Below, piece after piece: positions 26,136 through 35,389 of a stretch of DNA of 64,000 nucleotides. Made by a program: the position numbers and the translations under genes. The notes under the pieces are model-generated. The model saw only the letters and a list, made by a program, of their open reading frames with translations. It made no database searches and was not told the origin of the DNA. The stretch lies in NCBI GenBank assembly GCA_963727535.1, contig CAVSGR010000003.1:1-64000 (forward strand), written 5' to 3'. Every line of letters starts with the position of its first letter. The stretch's first letter is position 1. Source of the DNA: RBG-16-34-14 sp963727535. GTDB lineage: Bacteria > Bacteroidota > Ignavibacteria > Ignavibacteriales > Ignavibacteriaceae.

Positions 26136-27617
26136 ATGAAAAACAATATCTTAACAATTGTTTTATTCGGTTTTGTATTTGTGAAACTTATTTATTCTCA
26201 GGAAATTAATCTACGTGCTGTTCCACTTATTGCAGGCAATCAATCCGATTTTTATCCGTCACTATCGAGAGGTATGGGCAATTTATCAATTGCCTTTGAC
26301 GATCCTCTGGCTGATCCTTTGGTAAATCCTGCTAAAGCATCCAAGCTAGGGGAATTGGAATTGTTTTTCTCACCCACTCGTAACACCTGGAGTAATGAAG
26401 ACGGTAGAGTAGTCTATACAAGTTCAGGGTCGGCTAAATATATGGGGACGGCAATTAATTCTATGCCGTTTGGGTTTTACATGAAGAGAGACAATTTATT
26501 TACGGGGGGAATAATAAGCTACCAATCGTATTGGTCTGATCGATCAACTCCCAACAACTGGTTGAATAGTAATACCAAAAGTGATGTCGGCAATAATGTA
26601 TATCTCTTTGGATTATTTGGAGTATATATTCCCGAGTTCAAACTTTCCGTAGCTGGTAGTGTATCGTGGAGCGAACTACATGCTATAGATGGTGTTAATT
26701 TATTATATCCAGGAAGTTATGATATAAAACAGTATGGAAAATCTCTCGATTATAAGATCGGTTTTGTCGGAGAACCTTCGGAGCGGGAACAACTGGAATT
26801 TGTTATTGCCAGAACTACTTTTAAATCGTCTCATGAAGTTACCTATAGTTCTCCTTATTGGTTTTATACTGATAATTGGATCAGCGGATATCGCATTGAG
26901 TCTAATAAAGACGAAAGTAATGGATGGGTTATTCATACAAAATATAATAACTCGGTTAGTGATGAAGTAAAAGTCGGGGGAATATTTACAGTAAACTGGA
27001 AAGAGCATCCTAAAATTCCCAATTATGTACTTGCAAATATACCGCGTGACCCGGGGAGTTCTACTACATATAATATTGGTGTGGGTATTCTGGATTCGGG
27101 CGAAAGAACAACGCTTGGTTTCGAATATATTTATGAACCTATGACAAGCTATACATGGGCTGATGCAGGTACTGAGAATCCAGCCTATCCGTCATCATTT
27201 AAGACGGTAGAAAATTTCTTTGATTTCTATAATCATATTATAAGGGCAGGAGTTTACACACATACAGATGTTAGCTGGTTAGATTACAGACTCGGTATAC
27301 AACTATATTTTAATAAATATAATCTTAAGCAAAATGATAACATTTTAAATACCAACAGAACAGTAAATGAGAATTGGCTTGAGACAACTTTATGCGGAGG
27401 GCTAACGATAAATATTTCCGGTTTTCAAATTCTTTATTCTTTACAGGTAATTCTTGGCAACGGTATAGTGGGTTCCGAAAATAATCAGGTTATTGCTTTT
27501 GATGCAGCCGCTATGAGAAGCGAAGCAGATTTTTTAATTGCACCAAATGGCGCACTTACAGTAGACGATATTCCTCTTGTTACTCAGCAGATTTCCTTTG
27601 TTTATAATTTAAAGTAA
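26136..27617 (+). CDS. Putative outer-membrane beta-barrel protein
   Basis: The protein of 493 residues begins with a signal peptide ('FVFVKLIYSQ'), then 'FDDPLADPLVNPAKA' and a long series of alternating aromatic and polar strands. It ends in a typical barrel-type strand, 'QQISFVYNLK'. No enzyme motif is visible. The N-terminal 'D-P-L...NPA' segment resembles FadL/PorV-type barrels, but similarity is weak. It starts ten bases after the serpin stop and is followed by two lipoproteins. The four may work together at the envelope. Confidence 0.65.
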   Translation: MKNNILTIVLFGFVFVKLIYSQEINLRAVPLIAGNQSDFYPSLSRGMGNLSIAFDDPLADPLVNPAKASKLGELELFFSPTRNTWSNEDGRVVYTSSGSAKYMGTAINSMPFGFYMKRDNLFTGGIISYQSYWSDRSTPNNWLNSNTKSDVGNNVYLFGLFGVYIPEFKLSVAGSVSWSELHAIDGVNLLYPGSYDIKQYGKSLDYKIGFVGEPSEREQLEFVIARTTFKSSHEVTYSSPYWFYTDNWISGYRIESNKDESNGWVIHTKYNNSVSDEVKVGGIFTVNWKEHPKIPNYVLANIPRDPGSSTTYNIGVGILDSGERTTLGFEYIYEPMTSYTWADAGTENPAYPSSFKTVENFFDFYNHIIRAGVYTHTDVSWLDYRLGIQLYFNKYNLKQNDNILNTNRTVNENWLETTLCGGLTINISGFQILYSLQVILGNGIVGSENNQVIAFDAAAMRSEADFLIAPNGALTVDDIPLVTQQISFVYNLK

Positions 27618-27646
27618 AAAATAGGAAAAGCATAAATAGCCAAGTT

Positions 27647-28204
27647 ATGAAAGAAAACATTTATACGAGATATATTTTTATCGTGGTTTTCGCAATGATG
27701 TTTATGACTTGCGAAGATTCAGAATTAGTTTACGAGTATCCGGATGGTATTTCCAAACCAGATAATGTTACCGAAAGCCACGGTTGTAGTAATATTTTCG
27801 TTTATCAATTCTTAGATAGTGTAAGGGCATTAACGGTATACATAGATGCAAATCATTTTAGTTTAACAAAGAAACGACAGGATATTGTTTTGAATAACGC
27901 AAATCCTAATGTATCTGTTGTTTTAGAAGTGGCCGGCAATGATCCTGATAGCATTTACTTTAACTTTTGTAATGATTACGGTCTTCCAAATCAGGGGGTT
28001 ACAAAAAAGTATAAAGGTATCTCCGGAAAATTATCCTTTTCTGTATCTGAAGATAATCCAATTAAAGAACCAGCCTGGCAGACTCTCTATTATGTCACCA
28101 TCAGTATTGATGATTTACATTTGTTGAACCAGGAAAACAATGATGAAATTATAATTAATGAAGCAGTGTTTTGGAATGTCAGAGTCGGATGGCTGCCGGG
28201 ATGA
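27647..28204 (+). CDS. Lipoprotein of unknown function
   Basis: A protein of 185 residues with a lipobox 'MFMTCEDSE' (Cys near residue 23). The mature part begins 'YEYPDGISKPDNVTESHGCS' and is rich in beta strands. It contains two further cysteines, in 'HGCSN' and 'FNFCND', which could form a disulfide. I recognise no family. It is the third gene in the serpin cluster. Confidence 0.6.
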   Translation: MKENIYTRYIFIVVFAMMFMTCEDSELVYEYPDGISKPDNVTESHGCSNIFVYQFLDSVRALTVYIDANHFSLTKKRQDIVLNNANPNVSVVLEVAGNDPDSIYFNFCNDYGLPNQGVTKKYKGISGKLSFSVSEDNPIKEPAWQTLYYVTISIDDLHLLNQENNDEIIINEAVFWNVRVGWLPG

Positions 28205-28236
28205 TAATGTTTAATTATAAATTAAATTAGGATAAA

Positions 28237-28740
28237 ATGAAATTCTTTATCAATTCAATTCTTATAGTGATATTGTTTTACTTTTCAGGATGTGATAAAA
28301 ACGGGAGCGAAGAAACAACAGATAATTTATTAGAGACAGATATGGTAATCTTTATACCTTTAGATACTGACAAAGTGATTCTTTCTAACGGGTTTGATTC
28401 GAGTTCTGCAATTATGGATTCCTACACGGTTAATAATGCTGAATTCGATTCCGATACTCTGAATATAGAAGTTACATACGGTGGCGGATGCAAAGAACAC
28501 CAGTTTTTATTAATTGCCTGGAATTACTTTCTTGAATCATATCCGGTTCGGGCAGATATTCTTCTCTCTCATAATGCAAATGATGATGCTTGTAAAGCTT
28601 TGATAACTTCAAAATTAAGTTTTGATATGACCCCTTTAAAACAAGAGTATTCAAAATTATATGGTGGCGAAAACGGCTCAATTATCCTGGTAATATCATT
28701 AAGCGATAACAAACAAATTAGCCTGGAATACAAATTTTAA
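28237..28740 (+). CDS. Lipoprotein with conserved Cys/His motifs, unknown function
   Basis: The 167-residue protein has the lipobox 'YFSGCDKNGS' (Cys near residue 19). Its core has the pattern 'YGGGCKEHQFLLIAWNYF', then 'LLSHNANDDACKALI' and 'LSFDMTPLK'. The paired cysteines and histidines suggest a disulfide or metal site. Proteins with the same H-N/D-A-x-D-x-C pattern occur in many Bacteroidota, but no function is known to me. It follows the previous lipoprotein gene by 32 bases. Confidence 0.6.
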   Translation: MKFFINSILIVILFYFSGCDKNGSEETTDNLLETDMVIFIPLDTDKVILSNGFDSSSAIMDSYTVNNAEFDSDTLNIEVTYGGGCKEHQFLLIAWNYFLESYPVRADILLSHNANDDACKALITSKLSFDMTPLKQEYSKLYGGENGSIILVISLSDNKQISLEYKF

Positions 28741-28751
28741 TTGAGGAAGAA

Positions 28752-29219
28752 ATGAATAAAAATTTAGCAGTTTCTCTTTTTCCTGTTAACATCAATGGTT
28801 CGGTTGCGGATCCTTTTGAATCGGAAAGAGAAATTGAAATAACATCCGATAAATCAACCTATAAACTTACACGTGAATTAAGGATAGGGATAATATTTAA
28901 AAACTATCTATCAAAAGATGTAATACTAGTTAATGATGGATACGCTGCCCCATTCTTTATTCTTGAAAAGAAAACCGGGGATGTGTGGGAAGAAGTTTAT
29001 TTCCCAATCTGTTATACTTTAAATTCATCGTTTGTACGACCGACTGAATTAAAGGCGAATGAAGAATTTAATTCTCTCATTACGATTTATACTAATAGGA
29101 TTAATGTTAATAATATTCCCGGAGAATATCGTCTTTACTTTGATTTGATGGAAAAGGAAAGTAAAAAAATGGTGCAGGATAAATATTTATACTCAAATAT
29201 TTTTAAAATAGTAGAGTAA
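28752..29219 (+). CDS. Putative Ig-like/BsuPI-type beta-sandwich protein
   Basis: A 155-residue beta-rich protein with strands like 'LRIGIIFKNYLSKDVILVN', 'LKANEEFNSLITIYT' and 'GEYRLYFDLMEKE'. The order resembles the BsuPI intracellular proteinase inhibitor fold, which is an immunoglobulin-like sandwich. No clear signal peptide is seen, although neighbours are exported. The N-terminus may be mis-set or shortened by an indel. Being close to a serpin, an inhibitor role is tempting, but this rests on a weak fold resemblance only. Confidence 0.5.
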   Translation: MNKNLAVSLFPVNINGSVADPFESEREIEITSDKSTYKLTRELRIGIIFKNYLSKDVILVNDGYAAPFFILEKKTGDVWEEVYFPICYTLNSSFVRPTELKANEEFNSLITIYTNRINVNNIPGEYRLYFDLMEKESKKMVQDKYLYSNIFKIVE

Positions 29220-29295
29220 AAATAATTTCTATCGAGAAAATCTGAATTGTATAATTATTATTTACTAAATTATTATCGGCATAACAACTCTTATT

Positions 29296-30718
29296 ATGAG
29301 TTTTATAAGAAACATAAAGCAGTCTTACTACAAATCCCGCATAGTTATAACCTTCAGTTTAATAACTATAATATTAGTTGTTGTTCTTTCACGGGTAGGT
29401 TACCTTTTTATTAAAAATCTTTACCTGGTTCAGTTAACAGAACAGGTAAATGTTGTTACTAAAATGATAGCAAAACAAATTGAGCCTTCTTATCTGAACT
29501 TGCTGGAGCTTGGTAATCCGGTTGGGAGTTCGGAAAATTATTTCAGGGATTTGCTTAGAAGAAATCTTGAACCAAATCTTCACTCTGAGGTTTTTATTTT
29601 TAACGATAGTCTAGATGTAATTATTCATTCAAATCATAATTTTATATATGGAGAAACAGATCCCGCTTTGCTATTGAATAAAAAAGAAATTTTTGATCTT
29701 AAGATTTAATTCGGGCACAACCTCGCTTCCGTTCAAGGGAGATGATAACAATTGGTATCTCTGGGGATTCTACAGATTGAATAATAATAACTGGCTTGCG
29801 GTGAAGGAAAGTGCTGTCCGTTTTGAAAAATTAGATCAGCTTTCTACCCTTTTCTGGTTAATCGGATTTGCGGGAGTTGTCATTACAATTTTTGCTGGCT
29901 GGTTTATGGCTAATTCAATAGTAAAGCCGTTGAACAAATTGGTAAAACTAAGTTCTGAAATAGGTAAAGGAAATTTCGAAATTGATGTCCCGCAGTCGAT
30001 GCACGGTGAAATTAAACAACTATCCGATGCAATGGATAAAATGAAAACCGATCTGGCGTTAAATCAGAAAGAGAGAGAAAATCTTCTTGCACAAATCGCT
30101 CACGAAATCAGAAATCCCCTTGGTGGAATTGAATTACTCGCTAACCTGGTTAAAGAAAATCCAAGTGATAGAGAAAAAAACAAAGAATATCTCGATTCAA
30201 TTTTAAAAGAAGTACAGGGCTTAAAAAGCCTAATAACATCTTATCTGAATTATGGCAGACCTGTTCCTGTAAATCCCGAATGGATAAACCCGGAAGAAAT
30301 ATTCAGTGATATCGAAGGAGTCTTTAAGAAACAATTAAAACAAAAAAGTATTTCTTATTCATTTGAAAGCAAACTTAGAAAAATTTATTTCGACCCTGCG
30401 CACTTAAGGAATATTCTTCTTAATCTTGTTACTAATAGTTTAGATGCAGTTTCAGAAAATGGAAATGTTTTTCTGAGTTCAGGAACTAATAACGGGTATT
30501 GGAAAATTTATGTAAAAGATGATGGACCCGGTATTTCGCAGCAAAATTTTAATAAAGTTTTTGATCCTTTCTTTACTACTAAAAAAGAAGGGACAGGTTT
30601 GGGACTGGCAATCAGTAAAAAGTTATGTAAAGAAAATAAAGCGGAACTGTTTGCGGCAAATCTTGCTGAAGGCGGCTCAATCTTTACAATAAGGAAAGAA
30701 ATTACAAATGAAATCTGA
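29296..30718 (+). pseudogene. Sensor histidine kinase, one frameshift
   Basis: A membrane-bound two-component kinase. The first frame gives one membrane helix (residues 17-40) and a periplasmic sensor part. One extra base near 29690 breaks the frame. The second frame gives helix 'LFWLIGFAGVVITIFAGWFM', a HAMP domain, HisKA box 'IAHEIRNPLGGIELLANL' with the phospho-His, and the ATPase motifs 'LVTNSLDAVSENG', 'DDGPGIS' and 'GTGLGLAIS'. The kinase overlaps the response regulator by 11 bases, so the two form a pair. The signal is unknown. The frameshift is probably an assembly error. Confidence 0.88.
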
Positions 30719-32078
30719 AGAGATAATAGTTATTGAAGATAACAACACTATGAGATTGGGAATTACGGACAGTCTTAAAAGTGAAGGATATAAGGTAACT
30801 CCGTTTGAAAATGGTATTGAAGCATTAAAGAAAATCCAGCTTTCACCTCCCGCAATGGCTATAGTAGATTTAAAGATGGAGCCAATGAACGGTATAGAAG
30901 TTTTAGAAAAACTCAAGGAAATTAATCCTTCCACTGAAGTCTTAATGATTTCTGCTTATGGAACTGTTGAAGATGCAGTTAAAGCACTAAAGTTAGGTGC
31001 GGCAGATTTTCTTGCCAAACCTTTTTCACCTGATGAACTTCGTTTCCGGGTGAATAAAATCTGGCAAAAAATTTTAAGTGACAGGAAGATTGAATCTTTA
31101 ATCGATCAGAATAAATTTTTAAGCGAAGAATTATTTACAGGATATGATGAGATTATCGGGAATTCAAATGCAATAAAAAAAGTTTTTTCTTTGGTCGAGC
31201 AGGTTGCAGATAAAGAAAGCACTATCCTCATCCAGGGAGAAAGCGGAACCGGTAAAGAATTAATCGCAAGAGCTATTCACAAAAAAAGTAATCGTTCAGA
31301 TCATCCTTTTATAAGAGTAAACTGCGGCGTGCTTAATGATAATCTTCTTGAAAGTGAATTGTTTGGACATGAAAAAGGTGCCTTTACAGGAGCTGTAAAA
31401 CAGAAAAAAGGCCGCTTTGAATTAGCTGATAAAGGAACATTGTTCTTAGACGAAATCGGAGATGTATCAACTGCAATGCAGGTAAAGCTTCTTCGTGTTC
31501 TTCAGGAATATGAATTTGAAAGGGTTGGCGGAGAAGTCACTTTAAAAACTGATGTAAGAATAATTGCAGCGAGCAACAAAGATCTTCAAAAATTAGTTAA
31601 CGAAGGAAAATTCAGAGAAGATTTGTATTACAGGTTAAGTGTGATTCCTGTTTCACTTCCTTCTCTTCGAGAGCGGAAGGAAGATATTTCTTTATTAGTA
31701 AATTATTTTCTTCAGAAGCTTGCAGAAAAAAATCATTCTGAAGAAAAGGCAATAAGTAACGAAGGAATGAAATTATTAGTAGAATATCATTGGCCCGGCA
31801 ATATTCGGGAGCTTCAGAACTTAGTTGAAAGATTATATGTAATTTCTCTTGGTAATGTGATAGATTCGTTATTGATAGCAGGTCATTTGAATAGCAATAT
31901 TGACGTCAATAACAGTTATATAAATCTTCCTCTTGAAGATGCGGTTAAATCTTTCGAGAAAAACCTGATTATACAGGCGATGAAAAAATCGAATGGGGTT
32001 AAAAACCGTGCTGCTAAATTGCTTGGGATAAGCACGAGTGTCCTATATTATAAACTGGAAAAGTATGGATTGATATGA
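30708..32078 (+). CDS. Sigma-54-dependent response regulator (NtrC family)
   Basis: The 456-residue protein has three domains. The receiver has 'VIEDNN', the phospho-Asp in 'AIVDLKMEPMNG' and the Lys in 'FLAKPFSPDE'. The central AAA+ domain has Walker A 'GESGTGKELIAR', the sigma-54 contact loop 'GAFTGA' and Walker B 'GTLFLDEIGD'. The C-terminus is a Fis-type HTH ending 'KNRAAKLLGISTSVLYYKL'. It activates sigma-54 promoters when phosphorylated by its partner kinase just upstream. It overlaps the next gene by four bases, which suggests that the coiled-coil protein is co-expressed. Target promoters were not identified. Confidence 0.95.
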   Translation: MKSEEIIVIEDNNTMRLGITDSLKSEGYKVTPFENGIEALKKIQLSPPAMAIVDLKMEPMNGIEVLEKLKEINPSTEVLMISAYGTVEDAVKALKLGAADFLAKPFSPDELRFRVNKIWQKILSDRKIESLIDQNKFLSEELFTGYDEIIGNSNAIKKVFSLVEQVADKESTILIQGESGTGKELIARAIHKKSNRSDHPFIRVNCGVLNDNLLESELFGHEKGAFTGAVKQKKGRFELADKGTLFLDEIGDVSTAMQVKLLRVLQEYEFERVGGEVTLKTDVRIIAASNKDLQKLVNEGKFREDLYYRLSVIPVSLPSLRERKEDISLLVNYFLQKLAEKNHSEEKAISNEGMKLLVEYHWPGNIRELQNLVERLYVISLGNVIDSLLIAGHLNSNIDVNNSYINLPLEDAVKSFEKNLIIQAMKKSNGVKNRAAKLLGISTSVLYYKLEKYGLI

Positions 32079-33043
32079 AAAAGTTTTTTGTGTTTATATT
32101 ATTTGCAGGATTAATTAACGCCCAATCTCTCGATAAGCTTGAAAGAAAGTTTGAGCAGTTAAACAATCAATATGATAAAGAAAGCTTAATAGTTGATTCG
32201 CTTAACTCCGTTTTTTCAAAAAGAGCAGAACAGATAGATTCTGAAAAGAAAAAAAATAATCCCGACAAAGCTTTTATTACTGAACTAATGGCTTCTTCTG
32301 TTACTATTTCAAATAATCTTGAAGGACATAATAATAAAGTTCAAAAGCTCGAAAAAGAGCTTGATAATGTAAAAGAACAACTTAACCGGATTTACATTGC
32401 AAAGATTGATTCGCTTGAAGCATTAAAGAAATCGGGTAAAGAAGACGAGGATAAGTTGAATGAGGAAATATTATCATTTACCGGGAAAAGATTATTAGTT
32501 GCCCCAAGAATTTTAAGTCTTTCTTTTAATCCTGATAAAGTCTTGCGAATTGATTTAAACAAAACGACAGATCCAAAAGAAAAGGCTTTATACAAAGAAT
32601 ATCTTAATAATGCCCTGGGTGAAGTCAACTCACTTCTTGATAAAGTAAATAAACAAACTTCTGAGGCAGATCAGACAGCTATTCTTCAGGCAAAAACGGA
32701 AAAATTTCTTGAAGAAGCGGAATTGGAAAATAAGGTTCTCTTTCAGAAAAAAAGCAATGTTATTTCACCGGCAAATGCTCAGACTGGAGAGATGGACTAT
32801 GGAAGTGTAGGGGTAGTCAGAGAGTCCAAAGCATTTGAAAACCAGGTGCAAACATACCAATTGATTTTAAGGCAATTAGACATTGAGCAATTATCAAGAA
32901 CCGAGATAAACCCTGAAATATCCTTCGGCGAAACAAGTAAAAATCTTAGTTTAAAAGATTACATAAATTTATTAAAGGAGGTGAAAAAAAGGTTGCAGGA
33001 ATTTAAATTAGTTCTTGCAAATAAAATCGGTTCTTCCAGATGA
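32075..33043 (+). CDS. Exported coiled-coil protein of unknown function
   Basis: The 322-residue protein starts with a signal peptide ('FFVFILFAGLINAQ') and is mostly alpha-helical. Long heptad-rich segments occur at about residues 18-60 and 85-130. It contains 'NGLS'-free, low-complexity charged stretches and no enzyme motif. Start and stop overlap the neighbours by four bases, so it is translated with the kinase/regulator pair. It is likely a periplasmic or outer-envelope structural or sensory partner, but this is inference from location. Confidence 0.65.
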   Translation: MKKFFVFILFAGLINAQSLDKLERKFEQLNNQYDKESLIVDSLNSVFSKRAEQIDSEKKKNNPDKAFITELMASSVTISNNLEGHNNKVQKLEKELDNVKEQLNRIYIAKIDSLEALKKSGKEDEDKLNEEILSFTGKRLLVAPRILSLSFNPDKVLRIDLNKTTDPKEKALYKEYLNNALGEVNSLLDKVNKQTSEADQTAILQAKTEKFLEEAELENKVLFQKKSNVISPANAQTGEMDYGSVGVVRESKAFENQVQTYQLILRQLDIEQLSRTEINPEISFGETSKNLSLKDYINLLKEVKKRLQEFKLVLANKIGSSR

Positions 33044-34086
33044 CGTTTAGTTCCATTCGTGTAAAATATATTTTTCTGATTATTCTTCTATTTTTTTCTT
33101 CTGGTTCTTATTCCCAGGTCGATTGGCGCCTTAGTGGTGAAACGGGATTTTTCAAATCGTCCGGGGATGAAACGTTACAAAAAGAAAACACACTTTCACT
33201 TTTTGACGGATTCATTAAAATATGATTATGAAACAGAAAAGAGAACTGCCTCACTTTCACTACGTGCACGTCCCGAGTTTTACGGTTTTAGTAACCCATT
33301 AATTTTATCAAACTGAGAGCAGAAGGCGATTATTATCAATCTGAAGAAAAGTTTAACTGGGGATTAAATATATCACGACAAGTAAATTTTTTTAAGCAGC
33401 AAAACTCTAATCTTACGTATAATATTTTTTCCTTAACAGGAAGTGCAACCTGGTTTTATATTGATAATATGCCTGTGAACACAAACTTAGGTTATGCTTA
33501 CCAGGTAATAAAAAATAATGAGGAATATAATCTCGATCTATTGTTTTTTGATTGCAAACTCTATAGTCAGCTAAGTACATATATGAAATTTAGTTATGGA
33601 TTGTATTTGGAAAGATTCTTTATCACAAATGAAGTTGAGATTCTACATACAAGCTCGTATTATAAAAACAACGGCTGGAGGTTTGGTCCTCAACTGAGCT
33701 TAAATTATCTTAAAGAATTTATTGTAAATATCGATTATAAATTCCTCAGTCAGGACTCGAAGTTTACAAGAGATTTTTCTTATGAGCATTTAATAAGAAT
33801 AGTCGCCGGGAAAATTTTTTTCACAGACTGGTCGGCTTTTTTGCTGGTGGATTATAATACGTTATCTCTTAAGAAAACTTCTGATTACATTGATGGAATT
33901 ACGCCGCTTTATACTCCTTTAAACTATGAAAACAGGATATATTTGAAAGTTGCTTATGAATTGAATAACAATTTTGAAATGTTTACAAAGGCTGGCTATT
34001 TTAAGGACAATCTTTATGAGAATAAATTTTCACTCGAAGGATGGAACGCTACCATAGGAATAGAAATAAGTAAAGGAACAGAATAA
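33040..34086 (+). pseudogene. Putative outer-membrane beta-barrel protein, two frameshifts
   Basis: Three frames join into one protein of about 348 residues. The first has a signal peptide ('ILLFFSSGSYSQ'). One extra T in the TTTTT near 33205 leads to 'DSLKYDYETEKRTASLSLRA'. A lost A near 33313 leads to 'KLRAEGDYYQSEEKFNWGL', after which the frame is open to 34086. Alternating aromatic strands and the C-terminal 'WNATIGIEISKG' fit a barrel. It overlaps the upstream coiled-coil gene by four bases and completes the two-component operon. The indels look like homopolymer errors. Confidence 0.65.
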
Positions 34087-34100
34087 AAACAGGGATATGA

Positions 34101-34129
34101 ATGCATGCAAAATGCGCTCATGCAGCCAT
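34101..34129. repeat. GCATGC word cluster without a gene
   Basis: ATGCATGCAAAATGCG and CTCATGCAGCCAT resemble the words that flank the broken four-helix-bundle gene at 15697, but here no such gene is present. It may be an unoccupied or excised site, or simply the same word repeat. Confidence 0.5.
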
Positions 34130-34158
34130 ACTTCCATTTAATTTTAACAATATAAATT

Positions 34159-34845
34159 ATGGACAATAAATTATACCTGGTCTCAACTCCCATAGGCAAT
34201 TACGAAGATATAACTCTCCGTGCATTAAGAATTCTTAAAGAAGTCGATTTCATTATTTGTGAAGAATTTAAAGAAGCGCGAAGACTTCTCTCCAATTATC
34301 AAATTAATAAAGAACTGATTGCGCTTAATGAGCATAATGAAAACGAAATTGCAAATGATATTCTGCTTAAACTAGTAGAAGGAAAATCTGCAGCGTTAAT
34401 CTCAGATGCAGGCACACCTCTTTTTTCTGATCCGGGGCATTTACTTGTCGAACTTTGCATTTCACAAAAGATTGATGTTGTTCCGGTTCCCGGTGCAAGC
34501 TCTTTACTGCCCGCACTTATTGGTTCAGGTTTTGATTTTGAAAAGTTCTACTACTACGGCTGGCTTTCTCCCAAAAAAGATATAAGAAGAAAAGAGTTGT
34601 TAAAATTAAAGGGAATCAGAGAAGTTATTGTTTTGCTTGATACTCCTTATAGATTAAAAAGTTTACTAACTGATGTTGTAAAAATTTTGGGAAAAGATTT
34701 AAGAACAGTTTTAGCTTTTGAATTAACAATGAAGACTGAAAAATTTTACCGGGGAACCGCAGAATGGATTTTAAATAATGCAGAACAAAAAAATCTTAAG
34801 GGAGAATTCGTCCTGATTTTAGATAATAAGAAATCCCGTAACTGA
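34159..34845 (+). CDS. rsmI: 16S rRNA (cytidine-1402-2'-O)-methyltransferase
   Basis: RsmI methylates the ribose of C1402 in the 16S rRNA decoding centre, using S-adenosylmethionine. The 228-residue protein has the tetrapyrrole-methylase-type fold: 'YLVSTPIGNYEDITLRAL' at the N-terminus, 'LISDAGTPLFSDPG' near residue 79 and 'VVPVPGASSLLPAL'. It is a little shorter than E. coli RsmI (286 residues), lacking the C-terminal extension. It is alone on the plus strand. Confidence 0.93.
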   Translation: MDNKLYLVSTPIGNYEDITLRALRILKEVDFIICEEFKEARRLLSNYQINKELIALNEHNENEIANDILLKLVEGKSAALISDAGTPLFSDPGHLLVELCISQKIDVVPVPGASSLLPALIGSGFDFEKFYYYGWLSPKKDIRRKELLKLKGIREVIVLLDTPYRLKSLLTDVVKILGKDLRTVLAFELTMKTEKFYRGTAEWILNNAEQKNLKGEFVLILDNKKSRN

Positions 34846-34854
34846 ATTTGTAAG

Positions 34855-35376
34855 TTATTTTCTTATTAAAGCCGAATAAATATTTTCTCTTCTATAAATA
34901 GAAGGCTTCTCTTTTATTTTCTCTACTCTATATTCTTCTTTCTCAAATAATTTCCTTAAAGAATTATAGTTAATAGGAAAAGGAACCCATATATTGGAAA
35001 TTTCAGTATCATATTCTACAATAAGAAAACAACCTTCTTTTTTTAAGTGAGTTTCGAGTTCCCGGATGAACCAATGTTTTTCTTTTACATAATGAAGGGA
35101 GTTAGCCATTAGTATTCCATCCAGATTGCCAGGTAATTCCATCTTTGTAAAATCAGCTTGAGATTTTTCTATTACCACGCTTTCAAATTGGGTGGGAATT
35201 TTATCCAAATCAGTTCTACTTTTATCTACCGCGTAAATCAAGCTGTTTCCGGGAAGCAAGCTTGCTAATGCTGTTGTAAAAGTCCCGGTTCCACACCCAA
35301 GGTCCGCCCAAACCTGTTTGTTATTACTGGTGATAAAGTCATTATTAATTAATTCAACAACTTCCTGAAACTGCAT
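34855..35376 (-). CDS. Class I SAM-dependent methyltransferase
   Basis: The 173-residue protein has the SAM-binding motif I 'WADLGCGTGTFTTALA' (about residues 23-38), the acidic end of strand 2 'IYAVDKS' and 'GILMANSLHYV' as motif IV. The substrate cannot be deduced. It ends nine bases from the rsmI stop, convergent. Its start lies 13 bases after the end of the AraC-type regulator on the same strand, so the two are likely co-transcribed. Confidence 0.88.
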   Translation of the reverse strand: MQFQEVVELINNDFITSNNKQVWADLGCGTGTFTTALASLLPGNSLIYAVDKSRTDLDKIPTQFESVVIEKSQADFTKMELPGNLDGILMANSLHYVKEKHWFIRELETHLKKEGCFLIVEYDTEISNIWVPFPINYNSLRKLFEKEEYRVEKIKEKPSIYRRENIYSALIRK

Positions 35377-35389
35377 AATAGGTTAGACT

